From NCBI GenBank assembly GCA_022316685.1, contig JAKJHU010000140.1, forward strand, positions 558,001-622,000: DNA of 64,000 nucleotides. Direction: 5' to 3'. This DNA comes from Progne subis subis. Lineage: Eukaryota > Chordata > Aves > Passeriformes > Hirundinidae. The notes below the pieces were generated by a model that was not told the DNA's origin, did no database searches, and worked only from the letters and a program-made list of their open reading frames with translations. Positions 35,401 to 50,100 of this stretch are shown here, piece after piece; positions within the stretch are counted from its first letter, which is position 1, and each line of letters begins with the position of its first letter. The position numbers and the translations under genes are program-made.

Positions 35401-38400
35401 AGGTTTACATCTTCTCTTAGCTAGGGCTCAAAGCTCAGACCTACTCATACTTTCAGCAGGCTTATTTCTCATAGCTGTGTTCCCAGAAGCAGGCACAGAG
35501 AATTTAACAAAAGTATTCCCAAGATTAGCTTGCTAGCCAGAAATACACCGAGTAGCATAATCTGCCTAGAGGGATTCTTGCTCCTGTTGGTTGACCCCTC
35601 CTTCCTGCCATTTGAGGCTTCTTTATTGGTTTCTAACAGCTTTTATTTTCTGATGCTCTTCTGCCTGGCTTTTCTGCCTCATTTCTTTGCTACCTGGGAT
35701 CCTGGGTTCTTGGAACTGCAAGGCAAACTGGCTGTAATTCACTCCCTCTTTTATTTAAAAGAAAAAAAAGATGTCTTCAAGTGTCTCTGTGTAAATGTCC
35801 AAAGTGGTACCTCTTTAATCTGATCCTGTAATGCCTTACATTTTTTCTATTCTTCTACCTTGTTACTGCAATATTTTACTGGTCAGGTACAGTGGAGCCC
35901 CCATGAAGGCAGGAAGTTATAGCTCTTCTGAAAATCATCTCTGTAGTGACACAGCCTCACATTTGTTGATGGTGGTAGTAGCAGGGAAGATCTGTGTTGA
36001 TTAATAGGTGTTGATGCTATAAATTGGCCAAGTTCTGAATTTATGTTCTTTCAGAGGACTGCCAGCACAGAAAAGCCTGCAGTCCCATTTTCAGATCAGG
36101 CTATGGGATCGGTGCTGAATTTATTATTCTTCAGGAATGAAAGTGCTGTGATTTAGAAAAGTTACTTTCTTTGCATGAGCTGGGTTGCTGTCAGTGGCAG
36201 CACTGCTGGGGAAAAGCAGCATTCCATCAAATCTGTACTTTGCATAAAGCCTCAGTATGATCAGTAACCCTCTTCCTATGGCCCTGTTAGTTTGCAGACA
36301 GAAAAGACTGATTTTAGGCAAAATATGCTTTTTAGCAGGTAAGACTGGCAGAACTTTGTTTTCAATGGCCTCTGTTTTTACCTAAATGTTGCCTTGATAT
36401 ATCTGAATGTCAAATAAAAACTGTAGCAGCCATTTTAAATGAGGCTTGAGATAAGTGGAATTAAGGAAAAGGCAGGAAATTGGTTTGGCTGCTGTATTGG
36501 TAAAGCCACTGGCACAACCTATAGAATTGGTTAAACTGTGGAAATAAAACATGTCTTTTCTGAAGTGTAGGGGGCTGGTAAAGACTTGGCCCTGTTCACA
36601 GAGCATCTTGGAAGCAGTTAAAGAGAACAGATGAATTAATTCTATTTGCTAAAAAACCAGATTTAGTTTGTAAATAGCATGAGAGTATGTAGCAAGAAGG
36701 ATCTTGTAGGCCTGTTTGAGAACAGTCTTATAGCAATTTAGAACCAAAAAAGGGTTTTTTTTCAAAGTTCTGGATATAAAATACTCCTGGATATAAAGTA
36801 CTCCTGACTAAAAATGAAGGGCTTGCCTGTGTCATACCAAAATATGCAGGTGTGGAAATGAGCAGCTAATGGAGAGTCTGGAAGTGGTGAGAAAGCACGG
36901 CCAGGCATACATCAGAAAACAATTCTTCCTCCATCTTCTCCTCATTTTGCTTGATGGAAAACCTGCACTGTACAGCCTGGCATGTTTCCTTTCTGTCGCT
37001 CTGCAATCACAAAAAATTCAAAGCCCAAATCTCTTTCATGCTGATGATATTTCAAGAGGATTCCATGTCTAAAAGGAGAAAGAAAAATAAGTTGTTTCTC
37101 ATTTATTTGTTTTGTTGTTTTTTGTTTGTGTTTTTTTTTTTTAAGCTAGACATGCACTGTGAAGATTGTACAATCAGGGAGGGGCCTGGGAACCTTGGCT
37201 GCACTAAGCCCTCCTTGCCGGAACCACTCATGTCATTTGGCCTTTGGATGGCTAAAGGCTCCTGGGGCTGGAGGGCTGAGCAGGGTTGTAGGGAGTCTTC
37301 CAGCAATGCCTGTGTCCTGCTGCCTGGCCAGAAGCGGGTTAAGGGCTGCCTGCCTGCTCGATGATTCAGAGGGATTCCAAGGAAGAAGGTGTGCCTTTTC
37401 TTGCAGGAAATCAGAAGACACAAAGGGAGATGCCTTTGCTATTTCAGCTGTAGGAAGGAGCTGTTTTGTGTTACTTGTGCATTGTCTCTGACCAAGTAAG
37501 AAATGCCCAGAGGAAAAGGGCCAGTAGACTTTGAGGCAAGAGCATGCTGAGATTTCCCTAGACAGGCTAACAAGCAAGCTTTTCCAAAGTCACAGTGTCT
37601 TTGGAAGCAGCTTTGCTACTGGATCATGAGTTCTTGTGTGCGAGTTGAACCTATTTGCATAATCCATATGCCAGCTCAGTTGTTTTCTAGTTGTGAACTG
37701 ATCAGGTCATCAATTTGTTGCAAGCTTTGTTGCAAGAATTTGGAAGTATTTTAAGTGGAACAGTCTGTTCTGAGATCTGGTTTTGCATTGTTAATTTAGT
37801 AATACAAAGCTGCATGTGCTACTTGGTCTTTCTCTAACAGTATTTAATAGTGTTCTTCCTGAATGTTGTCCACTTTTTTGAAGATCATATTGTTTCACCT
37901 GCTTTTCGAGAAAGCAACCAATTCAGCCAAACTTACAGAAAAAAAAACACCTGGTGGTATAAGCTTGGGGACACAGATATGCTTTTCCATTTACTGTTAC
38001 TTAGCAGAAATGGAGCATAAACAAAGAAAGAAACAGTGAGCCCTGTGATCACCGGGCACATGGAAAATTACTTTCAAGCAAGTCTCTTTGAGATCAAGAA
38101 GTGTTGAGGCTGATCCTGTCCACACTTACCCAAGGCAAGTCACCACTGACCCAAGCCCAGCTGAGGGTATGAGTTGGCAAGAGGGCAAACACATACCAGT
38201 TTGCAGATATTAATTTTGTTATGGCATTCATCCTGAACTAGTGTAAGGAAGAGGTACCAGTTATAATAGCTTCTTTCTGGGAAGAAAGCTGATGATTTGC
38301 CATTGCTTTTCTGTGGCTGAGATGGATGGTAGAGGTAGATGTGCCATTGTTCACAAATGATGCTGTGACAGTTCCCTGCTCTGGATTGTCATGCCTTGCC

Positions 38401-39589
38401 TGGAGCCAGTGAGTCTCGTGGCAGCCAAGGGCAGACCACAGTCTAACACTGTTTGTGAGGAGCCACCAGGTTGTTGTGATATTTAGTGGTTCGATACAGA
38501 GAAGGGGTTGCTGCCTATGCATGTGCCCATTCAAAAATTATCCACCCTCTTTAAGAGGCAATGAAAATGGTGAAATTGTGAACCAAGGGAAACATAGGGC
38601 TGAAGAGACCATTGAATTGTTTTCCTGGACAAAACTGTTCCTAGCACCTCCTTGTCTCATGTGCCTGAGAAATCCCTTGTGTTTTCACAACTAGGATGGC
38701 CTCAGGGTGTCCTTTTCACACAGAAGCCTGCATCTATTCCCCTCATCTCAGTGGAAACCTTGGACTCTCGCAGTGCTTAGTTACTTGTGAACCCTTCTCT
38801 TCAAATTCATCCTAATTTTTATTTTTGGCTCATAATACCCAGCCACAGAGGGTTCCTTTAAAACTGTCTGAAAGCAAGAGAAATACTATTGCCTGAAGAG
38901 TCCCTGAGACTCTGGGACATGCTGTAAAAAAATTTTTACTTTCCACTCTTACTTTTAATTACTTGCAGAATTTACTGTAGGGCTCCTCTGCCCTCTTAAA
39001 TGAGGGTGGATATTTTTGGGGTATTGTGCATCCTGCATGGTTCCTCCCCAGCTTGGTAACCCCAGTTTCTCTGGGTGCCTTGGTTCTCCCAGCCCCTCCT
39101 GGGAGAGGGTCTGTGGACTCCTGGCCTTGGCATCACTCCTTGCCTGATGTTCCACTGTGATTTATCACTTCCTCCAAGGTGGTGGCTTTAGAATCCCAGC
39201 AGTGTTTGTGCTGCCTGACACATGAGCATTGCCTCCCCTGAGGATTTCAATAATTTCCTGCTGCTGCAGTGTCTCTGATAGCTGAACTATCTAATCCAAT
39301 AAAAGATCATGTCTCAGCAGGTGTGGCAACTTCAGCAAACAATGGTCTGTCAAGTGTAGAAGGTGGTGTTTATGCATACATTTTAATCTTTGTTTGCACA
39401 GTACTTTTAAGGTGTAAAGTACCTAGAAAAGGCTGGCTTCTCATTGTCACTGTTACCACTACATCTTCATTTTTTTTGATGAGAAATTAGTGCAACAAGT
39501 GGAAGCTCTTCTGAAGTTCTTTAGTCACACCATGCCAGATGTCTTAGAGGAATCTGATCTGACAAAAGTCTGCCCCAAGACCCCAGTGC
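32434..39589. other. Noncoding sequence
   Basis: This is a long stretch with no recognisable exon, RNA gene or repeat. The longest open frame (34783-35301, plus, 172 codons) has no domain-like sequence and no splice context, so it is not called. A short T run lies at about 37129-37142. Confidence 0.5.
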
Positions 39590-41165
39590 ATGCAGCAAGA
39601 GCAGCTGGAAACCATGTTTCAGTTAGAGAACTGTGACTGTGAATTGTTATAATGGAGACATGTTGGAATGAGTCACACAACTGGAACACTGCAATGGAGG
39701 GCTGCAAACTTTTCAGAAGAGATAGACTGGGAAGGAGCAGGAGTGTTGCACTCTCTCTGTTAAAGGATGGGTGGCTTGTGAAGGGCTGTTTCTGAGAAAC
39801 AGCTGCAAACAAGTTGAGCTTGTGGGTAAAAGTCGAGAACCACACCAACAAAGGACACCTCTTGGGTGGGATCTACTACAGCTGTCTGACCAGGGAGAAC
39901 CTGTTGATGGGGCCTCTTGCCTCAGCTACAGGAAGCATCGTGCTCACAAACTCTCATCCTGATGGGGGATTTCAACCATCCACATATCTGCTGGAAACGC
40001 AATGCAGCTGGCTGTGAGCAATCCAGGAGACTCCTGGAGTGCATCAAGGGTAAATTTCAGATCCAAGTGTTACACAAACCAATGAGGGAAGATGAATTAG
40101 TGGACCTGGTGCTCACCAATGCAAATGGACTCATTACAGGGGTTAAAACTGGAGGCAGCCTGGGCTGTAGTGAGCGTGCCCTGGCTGGGTTTGTGATCTC
40201 AAGAAACATGGGTGTGGCAAAGAGCAAAGTCAGGACCCTGAACTTCAAAACAGTGATCTTCCAGCTGTTTAAAGAATTAGTGGATGAGATTCCCTGGGAA
40301 ACTGTCCTTAGCTGACCAGAGCTGGCAATTCTTTAAGGCCACTTTTCTTAGAGCACCCTCCCAATGCATAAGAAATCAAGTAAGGCAGGCCAGAAACCAG
40401 CATGGCTGAGCAGGGACCTTCCTCTCAGGCTGATGAGCAAGAAGAAAATGCACAGCTAGTGGAACCAGGGTCAGATGACTGGGGAATGTATAGGGATACC
40501 ATTTGGATGTCTTGGGATGGGATCAGGAAAAGTAAGGCACAGATAAAATGGGACTTGGCAAGGGATGTAAAGAATACCTAGGAGGCATCCTTTAAGTACA
40601 GTGGTCAGAAAAGAAAGGCCAAAGAGCGTGTACCATCCCCCCACCCCTTCCAGTAAAGGAAAAGGGAAAGCCGGTGTCAAGGGAGGGGATTTTGTCCCTC
40701 TTCTCTCATGGGACCCCCACCTGGAGTGTTGCATCCAGTTCTGGGGCCCTCAACACAAGAAAGAGGTGGATCTGTTGGAATGAGTTCAAAGACCATGAAT
40801 ATGGTCAGCGGGATGGGGCACCTCTCCTGTGAGGACAGGCTGAAAGAGCTGGAGTTCTTTCATCTGGAGAAGGCTCCAGGAAGAGCAACATTTTACATGG
40901 GCAGATAGTGATGGGTTGAGGGAGAAACTGAAAGAGGGCCGATTTGGATTAGACGTTAGGCAGAAATTCTTCACTGTGAGGATGATAAAGCACTGGCACA
41001 GGTTGCCCAGAGAAGCTGTGGATGCCCCATCCCTGGGAGTGTTCAAGACCAGGCTGTATGGGGCTCTAGACAGCTTGATCCAGTAGAAGGTGTATCTGTG
41101 GGTTCAGAAGAAGATAATCTTTAAGGTCCCTTCCAACTTTTGCATGATTCTGATTCTATGAAGTC
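39590..41165 (+). mobile_element. CR1 LINE with endonuclease remnant and internal deletion
   Basis: The left part encodes pieces of the CR1 ORF2 endonuclease (EEP family) with the motif LMGDFNHPHICWK. It continues QSRRLLECIKGKFQIQV and DLVLTNANGLI, then GSLGCSER. In active elements the last motif is GCSDH, whose Asp and His are catalytic; here they read E and R. After about 40625 the sequence jumps to the ORF2 C-terminal segment (LECCIQFWGPQHKKEVDLLE) and the CR1 3' UTR, which ends GATTCTGATTCTATGA. The reverse transcriptase domain is therefore missing. Frames shift several times in the left part. The element is dead. Its 5' edge is approximate and may lie up to about 100 bp further left. Confidence 0.9.
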
Positions 41166-44100
41166 AGTGTAAAACTGTACAAAAAGATACCGACTGATAC
41201 TCTGCAGGGGTTAACACCAGCAGATAAAGATATTTTTTCAAAAGTCTTCCTTCGCTGTGATGAGGGCCAGGGAAGAGCACATCCTGGAGAGAACAACAGC
41301 AACACAAATAGCCTTGGGAGCAAGCTTTGGCTGAGGTGTGTGTTCTGTGTTTGTCTCTTAATTTAGCAGTATCGGGAAAACCCACGAAGGAAAAAATGTG
41401 GATATTTTCCAGATCCAGTGATTCAGGGCTGTAATTATAAATGCTCTCCCATGGAAATATTTGTACAATTGCCATGGGATACTGTACCTAGCAGCATCTA
41501 TTGGATTGTATTTTTAAATCAAAAGCAGTAATACTGTGCTTGTGTACCTGAAGTCTGCATAAGTGATTGGCAAACTTGCCTCTGCATGGCAGGTTTAGGT
41601 TCTGTACACCTTGAGAAATTATGCTTTTGCTGCTCAGCTGCATCACCTGATAAATCTTTGTCAAACTCGTTTGTATCTGAGTCCTGTGCAGAGTGCACTG
41701 AGTGATTCCACATTGCAAGTATTTACTTCATCCCTTTCAGTTTCATTACAGAAAAGAGTGAATTAGGGAGGGATGGTTGTTTCAGTTTGGTTTTTTTCCT
41801 ACTATTGATTGCACAGGGATTCTGTTTGCTAAGAAGCTTCTAAAAAGGAAGAGAATGAGAGAGAGAGATTATGTGGACAGAGTCTGTTACAGGGTTGCAG
41901 ATTGTTTATTGCTGCCGTGCTTTGATAAGTGACAGCAACTGACTTTAATTCTCCCTGTGCTGCCCGGCTGCTTTGACCAGCAGCGAAACTGTTAACTGTG
42001 CTGACAATTAATTATAGTCGGTGGGCATTGCAGCTTGAACTTCCCCTGCCAAACGGTGGCGGATCACACCCGTCAGGGCTATTGTTTGTTTAAGGCTTGC
42101 TTTGGACATATTGCGGGACTGAATCACATTGTGCTTCTTCTCGGGATTTTCTTCCACAGTCACCGTGGTTAGAGAGTCGCCCCGGTTTTCTGAGCGAGAG
42201 CTGGGATCGCAGACAGGGTGCTGGCAGCGTGTGGGAGGTGTGTTTGAGAGCCATGTGCCCCTGGAGCACAGGCTGTGCGTGCAGGTGTCTTCTCTGGGTC
42301 CTGTGCTGATCTGCAGCTTGGAGCAGTGTAGCATCGAGGAGGGGATCAGAAAGCCCTCTGTGCATGTAGCAGGCAGTGAGGAACGTGGGGAAAGGATGGT
42401 AGTTCTGAATGCAGGTGTCACATGGGAGAGAAGAGTGAATGCTGTTTGAGGCTGCAAGGACTGCGGTGAGTGTCCTTCTCCCCTTCCCCAAGATTGATCC
42501 CAACCTTCCTACCTTCTTAGCACTCTCTAAATTCCTCCCTTTGTGTACGCTCTTTTTAAATGCCGTTTTTTACCTGACCTCCTCTTCTCCCCTCATCTCT
42601 TATTTCCCTCCTTTCAATCTCCTTTGTTTCCATCCTCATACCTCAGAGGCTGGACACAGTCTTAGGCAATTGCAGTGGGTTCTTTGAACATTTATAGCCT
42701 TATGCTTTGGGAACCTCTGACTGGCATTGTATCTGATGGATTTGAAAGTATCTGAACACCCTATTTGCATTTCTGCCTGGCTGCTCAAAACCACACCGGC
42801 ACTCAGATCCCTTGAGGCTTGAATTCAGATAGCAGCAGCTGTGGCAGTTGCATCCTGTGATTTGCTTCATCAGTTGACATTTCAAGGAATTTGGACTGAT
42901 ATAACAAGGTTGGCCATTTTACTGCCCTCTGCTGCTAAACAACTTGGGTATCTTCCCACCTACACAAAGGGTAGGTAACTGGCTTCATTAGTGAGAGCCC
43001 AGATGAAGTGTGCCCCCTCCATATGTTTTTTGGCTCCGTTACTATTACCATCCAGCAGTCTGTATTGATTTGTGGTATATTTTATTCAGCTAAACACATG
43101 ATCAGCCCAATTCTTCTCTGTGTCTAAACTGCTTGTAGAATTAGGAGTTTTAGCAGTGTTTTTGAGATCAGGAGCAAATCCTCTAAAAATTAGGTCTTGC
43201 CTATGTAAACAACTTGCACTACTTTTTAACTGCTGTTCTATAATATTGATACAACCGTCCCCTGATGCAAGTTCAGCTGTGCCAGTATGAACATGCTTAC
43301 ACCAGCATGGTTTGTTCCCCTGTGGGAAAGAAGAACCAGCTCTTCCAGTATAAAGTACTTTCTTTTGGCTCTGATTATATCCACCCTTTTGTTGTATCAT
43401 CAGAAATATAGCAGCAAATAATACTTGTAATTTAATAAGGGTAAGCTGGTACAAAATAATATATAGAACAAGTCTTGGTCTGCAGACTGCCTCAATAACC
43501 CTTTTACAAGCAAGTGTTTTATATGCTGTGTATTTATAATCTTGTCTTTATGACTGGAGGTACAGTGGAAAGACTTGGTGTTCCTGCCATTATGTATTCA
43601 CAGTTAAGAAACTAAGAACTGGCCAGTGTGTTGGCTAAAAAGTCACAACTGTGAGTCATGTGAGTCATGGTTGTTGTTTATTTATTAAAAAATACCCAAG
43701 ATTTTATTCACTTCCAAACTGATTACTGACCCTTGCTTTTATGTGCAGCCAATTGGCAATGTAGTGGCAGAAATGTAAATTCCGGTAATGCTTGCTTGGA
43801 AGTTCCTTTGAGCTGCCAGGGAAATAGAGAGGTATTTTAGCAACATCACAAAAATGGGTCCTGAAAATCCACTTGCACCAGGGAAATGTGAGTGCTTGAT
43901 GGGTGTGAAACACTTATCTGGGGTCATCTTCCTCAGTCATCAAGTAGGGCAGGGCAGTCTAGAGACCAACAGTGCATAGTGAAACTTGGAAAAATTCCAA
44001 TCAGACACTATAATCTTAAACATGATGGTTTATTGGTGGGGTTAATCTAGATGATCAGTATGTGTCTTGTAGCAAGCAATGTCTGGGGAAGACTCTTGGT

Positions 44101-47100
44101 GTTTGCAGGCAAAGGAGAAATACATTTGGTATAGAAATCCCTTTATATTCAGAGCTTTTTGGGAAGGCAGTGCCACGAGCAGAAGTGGTCTTTTGGGAAA
44201 GAACTTTCTTAATTGCACATGACTGATGACAGATGTCTGGAAACATGGAACCTAACTAAAGCTTTTAGGTTCTCTTCTACCAGGGAAAGTAAGCAGAACA
44301 GGGTCCTTTTTTCCGCAAGGTAAGAGGTTATTTTAAGGTATTTTAAGTTATTTCAAGGTGATAGTGACGTGAAGGAGGCTATGGAAGGGGGAGAAGCTGG
44401 TGCCATTAGGGGACTGCAAAACTTTGTTGGAAGGAATGTGCTTTGTTGTGCTGCTTGTTGGCACAGTTACCTTGATGGGTTATTGAGGGAAGTAAATTTT
44501 CACAGAACCTAACAGTTTTCTCCTATGAGTTAGTGTCACCTCTGTCGCATATAATTCCCACCTTTGCTTGTTGTGATTGCCATTTCCATGCTGCGTTTCT
44601 CAACTTCATTACCTCCAGACTGAGCACTGCTTTGGGAGCAGCTTTCCAAACTGCAAGTGGCTTGTTTTGCAGAGCAAGGTGCAAATCTTCTTTGCTGTTT
44701 TTTCCTGAGCTCACTGACTCCCTATGACTACAGTGATGGTGGCAGAGGTGACTCCCGTAAGCAGGCTGGCTCTCTGCCTGCAGTCTGGGGCGGCAGCTGG
44801 GTGCTTCTGGGGCTGCCGGGGTGACACAGGCAGGCAGCAATTGGAAAAACTGCTGTATCCTCGTGAAGGGCAAACAGCTGACCTTGGACAAATCTGCAGC
44901 TGGGTTGTAACCCAGCCAAGTGTCCAGCTTGCCATGGTCTTTGCTGCCTCTTTCTAGGAGGAAAGTGATCTGTGGGAGTCCTTTTGCTGGTTTACATTAC
45001 TTCTTTCCCTGAGATGACTCATGGGTTTTGTTCTGTTTGCATCGGGTGGGAGCTGCAAGCTGTCAACAGCTGATCTTTCACCTTAAAGAGTCCAGGTACA
45101 TTGTCAGTCCTGGAAGGAGAGGCAGAGACATCAGACAGGTCCTTGCCTGCATCTCTTGGCAGCATGGTTTGCAGTCAGGACAGTTTATGTGAGTTCGACA
45201 GACACAGGCAGGCTCAGCTTGGCCCCACTCCCACAGGAGTCTGCTGCTGAGCAGTTTTGAAAAGCTCACTTTTATTTGTCTGCTCACCTCCTCCAACTTT
45301 TAACCAGATAGGAAACTGTTCATTATAAAAGGCCCAGTTGTCGTTCTGGCAGTTGCACTGCTGGTGTCTGAGGAGTGAAACTGTTAATACCTGTGTTTAT
45401 ACAGTCCTCTAAAGATGAAGAGATGAGTACAGTTGAAGATTAGTTTTGCTGTGAAAGGTACCGAATGAACTGACCTGATCAAGGGGAAGATATTAAAATG
45501 TTACACTCTTTAGTTTTCTCTGCTTCACTCAGACATTAGCTGCTGTGGTCTGTTGCTGTTTAGCAAATACGTTTGGGTCCAAGTGCTGCTTGAGATGATA
45601 GAAACCCAATATGCTTTTTGAAGCAGAGGCAATTATTTGTTATGTGTTTGTACAGCTCCTAACAGTTCTCTGGGTTGCTGTGCCTCCTGATTGCTAATTG
45701 CTGAGCAATAGTGTCTGTTACTGGCGGTTGGTAATAGCAGCCTATGTTTGTGTCCTGTAGGAGAATTTGCTACATGTGCACAGCCATGGGATGTTAAAGA
45801 TTTTGTACCTTTTAGAGGCACCATGAAGTCTGCACAGACCATCTAGTCTTTAAGTGCTTCCTTACTTCATTTAAGAGATATTTGTTTATTCTTTCCCCTG
45901 TTGCCCTCCCAAACTTTTCAAATCTTTCCCATCTGGGCTCTTTTGTTTATAAATTCTTCTGTGTTTGGAGCTTGTAGGCAGCAACCACTTTGAAGCCTGC
46001 TTTCCTAATACAGACCAGATAGATGCCAGGAAGCATCATGGGCTCTTGTTTTCCTCTGTCCTCTCTTTACAGTACTGCAGGTCTCTGAGATTGCCTCCAT
46101 TCTACCAGTTGGATGCTCAGCCCTTCACTCCCCGCTGTCAGTCAGCATCACCCTGCTAAGGAGGCCACAAAACTTCCCTGATTTACACAGCCTGAGGATC
46201 TGACAGAGCACAGATGTTTTAATTTGTTTTGGTTTGTCTTGAGAAGTCACAGTGTGGCAGCTCCCTCCTGTTGTATGAGAGCCACGTGTCTGAAGCCTAT
46301 CACTTTTTTCCTGGTATGGAAAAGAAAAGCCGTTCAGCCCTGAGATGTCCTGAAGTCCAGCCTCATAAAAACTGTTTGTCACCTTTTAGCCCTTCTCTTT
46401 GTCACTTCCTTTCCATAGCAGAGATAATGGAAGTGTTTCCTGCTAACTCCTGTCTCTCTGTGATAAATCGCTGTGTTCTTTATTGGAAAGTATTGTATAG
46501 CTTCTCTTAGGACTGCGATAAAGAAAATGCTGTGAACTGGCTGTATTGTGTTTGGCTTCCTTTCAGACAAGGCCAGTCTGGACACTGAGGACCTGATCTT
46601 CCTTTTGGGTCAGACCTCAGCTCACATTTGTGTGGGAGGCAGGGATTTATGTTTCCTTAAAGCCACATTTTTGCTTTTGGCATGGAGCTGTTGAAGGTCA
46701 GTGTGATCCATAAATCTATAGAAGTGGGGTCTGCAGGTGCCCCTTGTTCTCTATAATCTCCTTTGAGCTCCCCTCCCGTCCTTGTGGCAGCGCTGGAACT
46801 GGCACAGACATCCGTGTGTTGGTGTTGTGCTGCAATGGTGAGTGCTTCCCTTACCCTCCCCAGCTGGGAGCTCCCAGCTTTCCAGGCAAGGCTGATTTTG
46901 ACCTCCTTTGTACTTCCAGTTGCCAGTGCTTATAGCCAGGAGAGTTTGTAGCTGAGCTATACTGTTGTTTCTCTTCGGATTTTTTTGCCTAGATCTTTCA
47001 ATTCAGTGACCAAAAAAAAAAAGCTGGTGTCAGTATAGGTTAGCTTTAGAGTGATGACAAGAGACCTATTACTGAATTCCACAGCTTTTAGATTTGCTGT

Positions 47101-50100
47101 CTTTTATCAAGAACTGTATTCTTAGGTCTGCTGCCCACAAACCCAGGAGTCCTGATTCTCCAGGGCTTTAACTTATAGCTAATAACTCAGTTTCAGTCTT
47201 GGCTATGTCCAGCATGCTGCACCTGGTAGTGGGACAATTGTACAAGTAGCAGAATAGTCACTGGCAAACATACTGGGCTAGTTTTAGTTGAACTAAAGGT
47301 AGAAGGAGATGGCCAAAGACAAATACACTGTTAAATATGTATGACATGGGTGTCCTTATCCACCTGTGTGCCTAAAACTCCCTCTGGCTGAGTTGAAGGA
47401 AAGCCACAATGCAAAGAGTTTGTCCTGTATACTTGTTTTCACTGTGTGAGGTAAACTGGGAGAGAATGAGGGGCTGAGGTAGGCACAAAAAAGGTTTTCA
47501 TCTTGAGAACTGAGGCTGAGAGTGGATTTCATCATACATGCTCAGTCAGCCTTTGCACGGTTTGAGTCCTTTGGGCTCATTTAACACCGCATAAATCCCA
47601 CCCTGCATGCTCTGTGTAAGTTGTCTAGTTCCCCTCCTCCTGCAGAGATTTTTAATTAAAAATCTGGGACCAAAATAACTGCGGTACTGTCTTTTAACTA
47701 TTGTTGAAGGAAAAGCTGGATGCTCTCATCTCTGAGAAATAGTGAGGTTTATGCAAAGATGCTCAGTATATTAATTTCCTGTAGAATTTCAGGGAGAATG
47801 GCTGTAACAGAGGAAGTATAGTATAAATATAAATTTAAACCACTGTACAACAGATCTTGGTATAATATAGTGCCCAAAAGTCTGAAAAGCTGAACAGGGG
47901 CATATAAGGATCTCTTCAAAAATACATGCACTTCCTTAAAATTCATTTGGTCATGTTTATTCAGCCCTCCTTATGAAGGCCCCTGAAATTTACAGATCCT
48001 GTCTGAATCTGATAGGAGAAACAAGAAAATACAGGAATCGAAAATTCAGCATGATTGGAGCCCCACATAACGTGGTAATTTCCCCATCATTTACCTGTTC
48101 TTCAGAAGTAGATGAGCCAGGTCAGCCATAATTTAGTAGGCTTGGGGTCAGAGCCATCGGGTGGAAATACAGCTTTAGCTCATACAACATGTCAAGATAG
48201 AAACACTCTTCTAATCTAAAAATTTTTGGGACAGCAGGTGCTCATGGCATAATCTGGAACTGAATCTTTGTGGTATTGAACTGCACTTGTTTTCTGTCTT
48301 GTAAGATGATCTGTAAACATCCTTTCCTGCCATTACCTTTGCCTTATTGCTGTATCAAAGTTCCCGTTGGAGCCCAATGGGAATGGCTCAACAGACTTGA
48401 GACAGAAATTGAGTCTGGTTTACTTTGTTACAAGGGGCAATATTTCACAAACAAGGGAGTAATGTCAGAAGAACCCTCTCAAGCATGAAAGCAGGTCTTC
48501 AAATTAGCTTGATATTTCCTAGTAATTGTGTGGTGGGAATGCAGCCCCCAAGGCACAACCTTTTCTAGGCTCAATTGTGTAAAGGCAGAGGTGGATATCA
48601 TAGAAAGCCATCAGTGAGACTTGCAGTCATCTGGGATTCTTAAAAATGTCATTAATAGTAGGATCCTTCCATTAAAGGGGAATATGCTCTCATAATGTGA
48701 TTTAGATATCAGGATGAGGCTGTAATAATGCTCTTTAATACGTTCTTTTCAAAGAAAAATATCAAGGCAAGAACTGACCTTGAAGATGTGGCCTGCTTGC
48801 AAATGATGTAACTGTGCCCCTGTCCAAAGCAAAGTGTTCTTGTCATGGCTTTAAATTTCCAATAGCTTTAGCTAAAGCAACTAAGTTACTTCTGTCTTAT
48901 TTGTGTTTCTGTGTACCTGATACCGTATCTCACTGCCCTGAGTTTATCCCGGATCCTGTCTGCCCCTGCAGGGGTGGGGATGGTAGGTCCCATGTGGGAT
49001 GGGGCTCCCTCTTCCCAAAGCCTCTTGTGGTGAATCCATCAGGGTGGCCCTTACCACAGCCTGAGGTTTTTCACCCCTGAGGTAGCTCTAGAAAAAATGG
49101 GTTATTAGAAAGCTGTTACCTTAGATATTCGGTCACAGTTTAAAAGGACTCTGTGGGAGGTTGTTGGAGAGTATTGCTAACAACACACATAGAAACTTCT
49201 GGGCGTAGATGGGATGTGGGATTGCCATTCCTCAAACATGTACTGTGTGAGTTATGGATAGTTACTGGAAAGCTGGAAAGTCAAAGGTGGATGTGGTTTG
49301 CCATTATGTAATTCATTAATACTGTTCATAGGACTCAGAGACTTGCTCCCTGAAATTCCTGGGCTTGGAGATTTGTTCACAGCAGGCCTCAAATGAAAAC
49401 TGTCACTGGCAGAGGAGTTGTTGATATCAATAACCACAACAAAAAGGAAGCAAAGCACTTCAAATCTGCTTTTTAGTTATATGTCCAGTATTTTCATCTT
49501 TGGGCCTAATATTATGTATATTGAAATTAATAAGTGAACACTTATTTCCTTAACTAGTACAAAGCATTCAACACTGCTTTTTAGTGCCTAACCTTATACC
49601 ACATCTCTGCCTGAGCCTTGTGTCCATGGAAGTCAAAGAGAATCTTGCCTTTTGGCTTGGACATGTGCTGCTAAACCTCTGTGTGCTGCCCAGGAGCTGT
49701 GCCCACACTTCCAGCACAGGCAGCAGGGATTCAAGGGTCATCTGTACTGCAAGTGAGGTGTGGTGGTGGCTTATATCTGCTTACCTGAACAAGCTTGAAT
49801 AAATAGCAGGCACCAGCATAGATTTCAGAATGAACTGGCCATGTGTTGCTTGTTTGATTTCTCAGATATCATTTCTGGTCTGCCTTGCATGCCTTCCTTG
49901 TAGCCCATGCTGTTAGCCCTAATCCAGCCACCTAGCTCAAGGGTAAGCTGTGTGTATGTGCCCAAGTTGTGCTTATACCTTGATTTTGTGTTAACTGTAT
50001 TTCTAAGAGCCTCCTGAGTTCACTGCTGAGAAGCAGCTAGGAATGCTTGTGTCATCTCTGTGAAACTTTCAATTAAAGATGTATGGACATATTTCCAGAT

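Noticed and set aside
39917..40315. 132-codon open frame with GDFNHP, at first considered a cellular endonuclease gene
   Set aside because: The motif order and the 3' tail show it is the CR1 endonuclease remnant, with the catalytic GCSDH motif lost.
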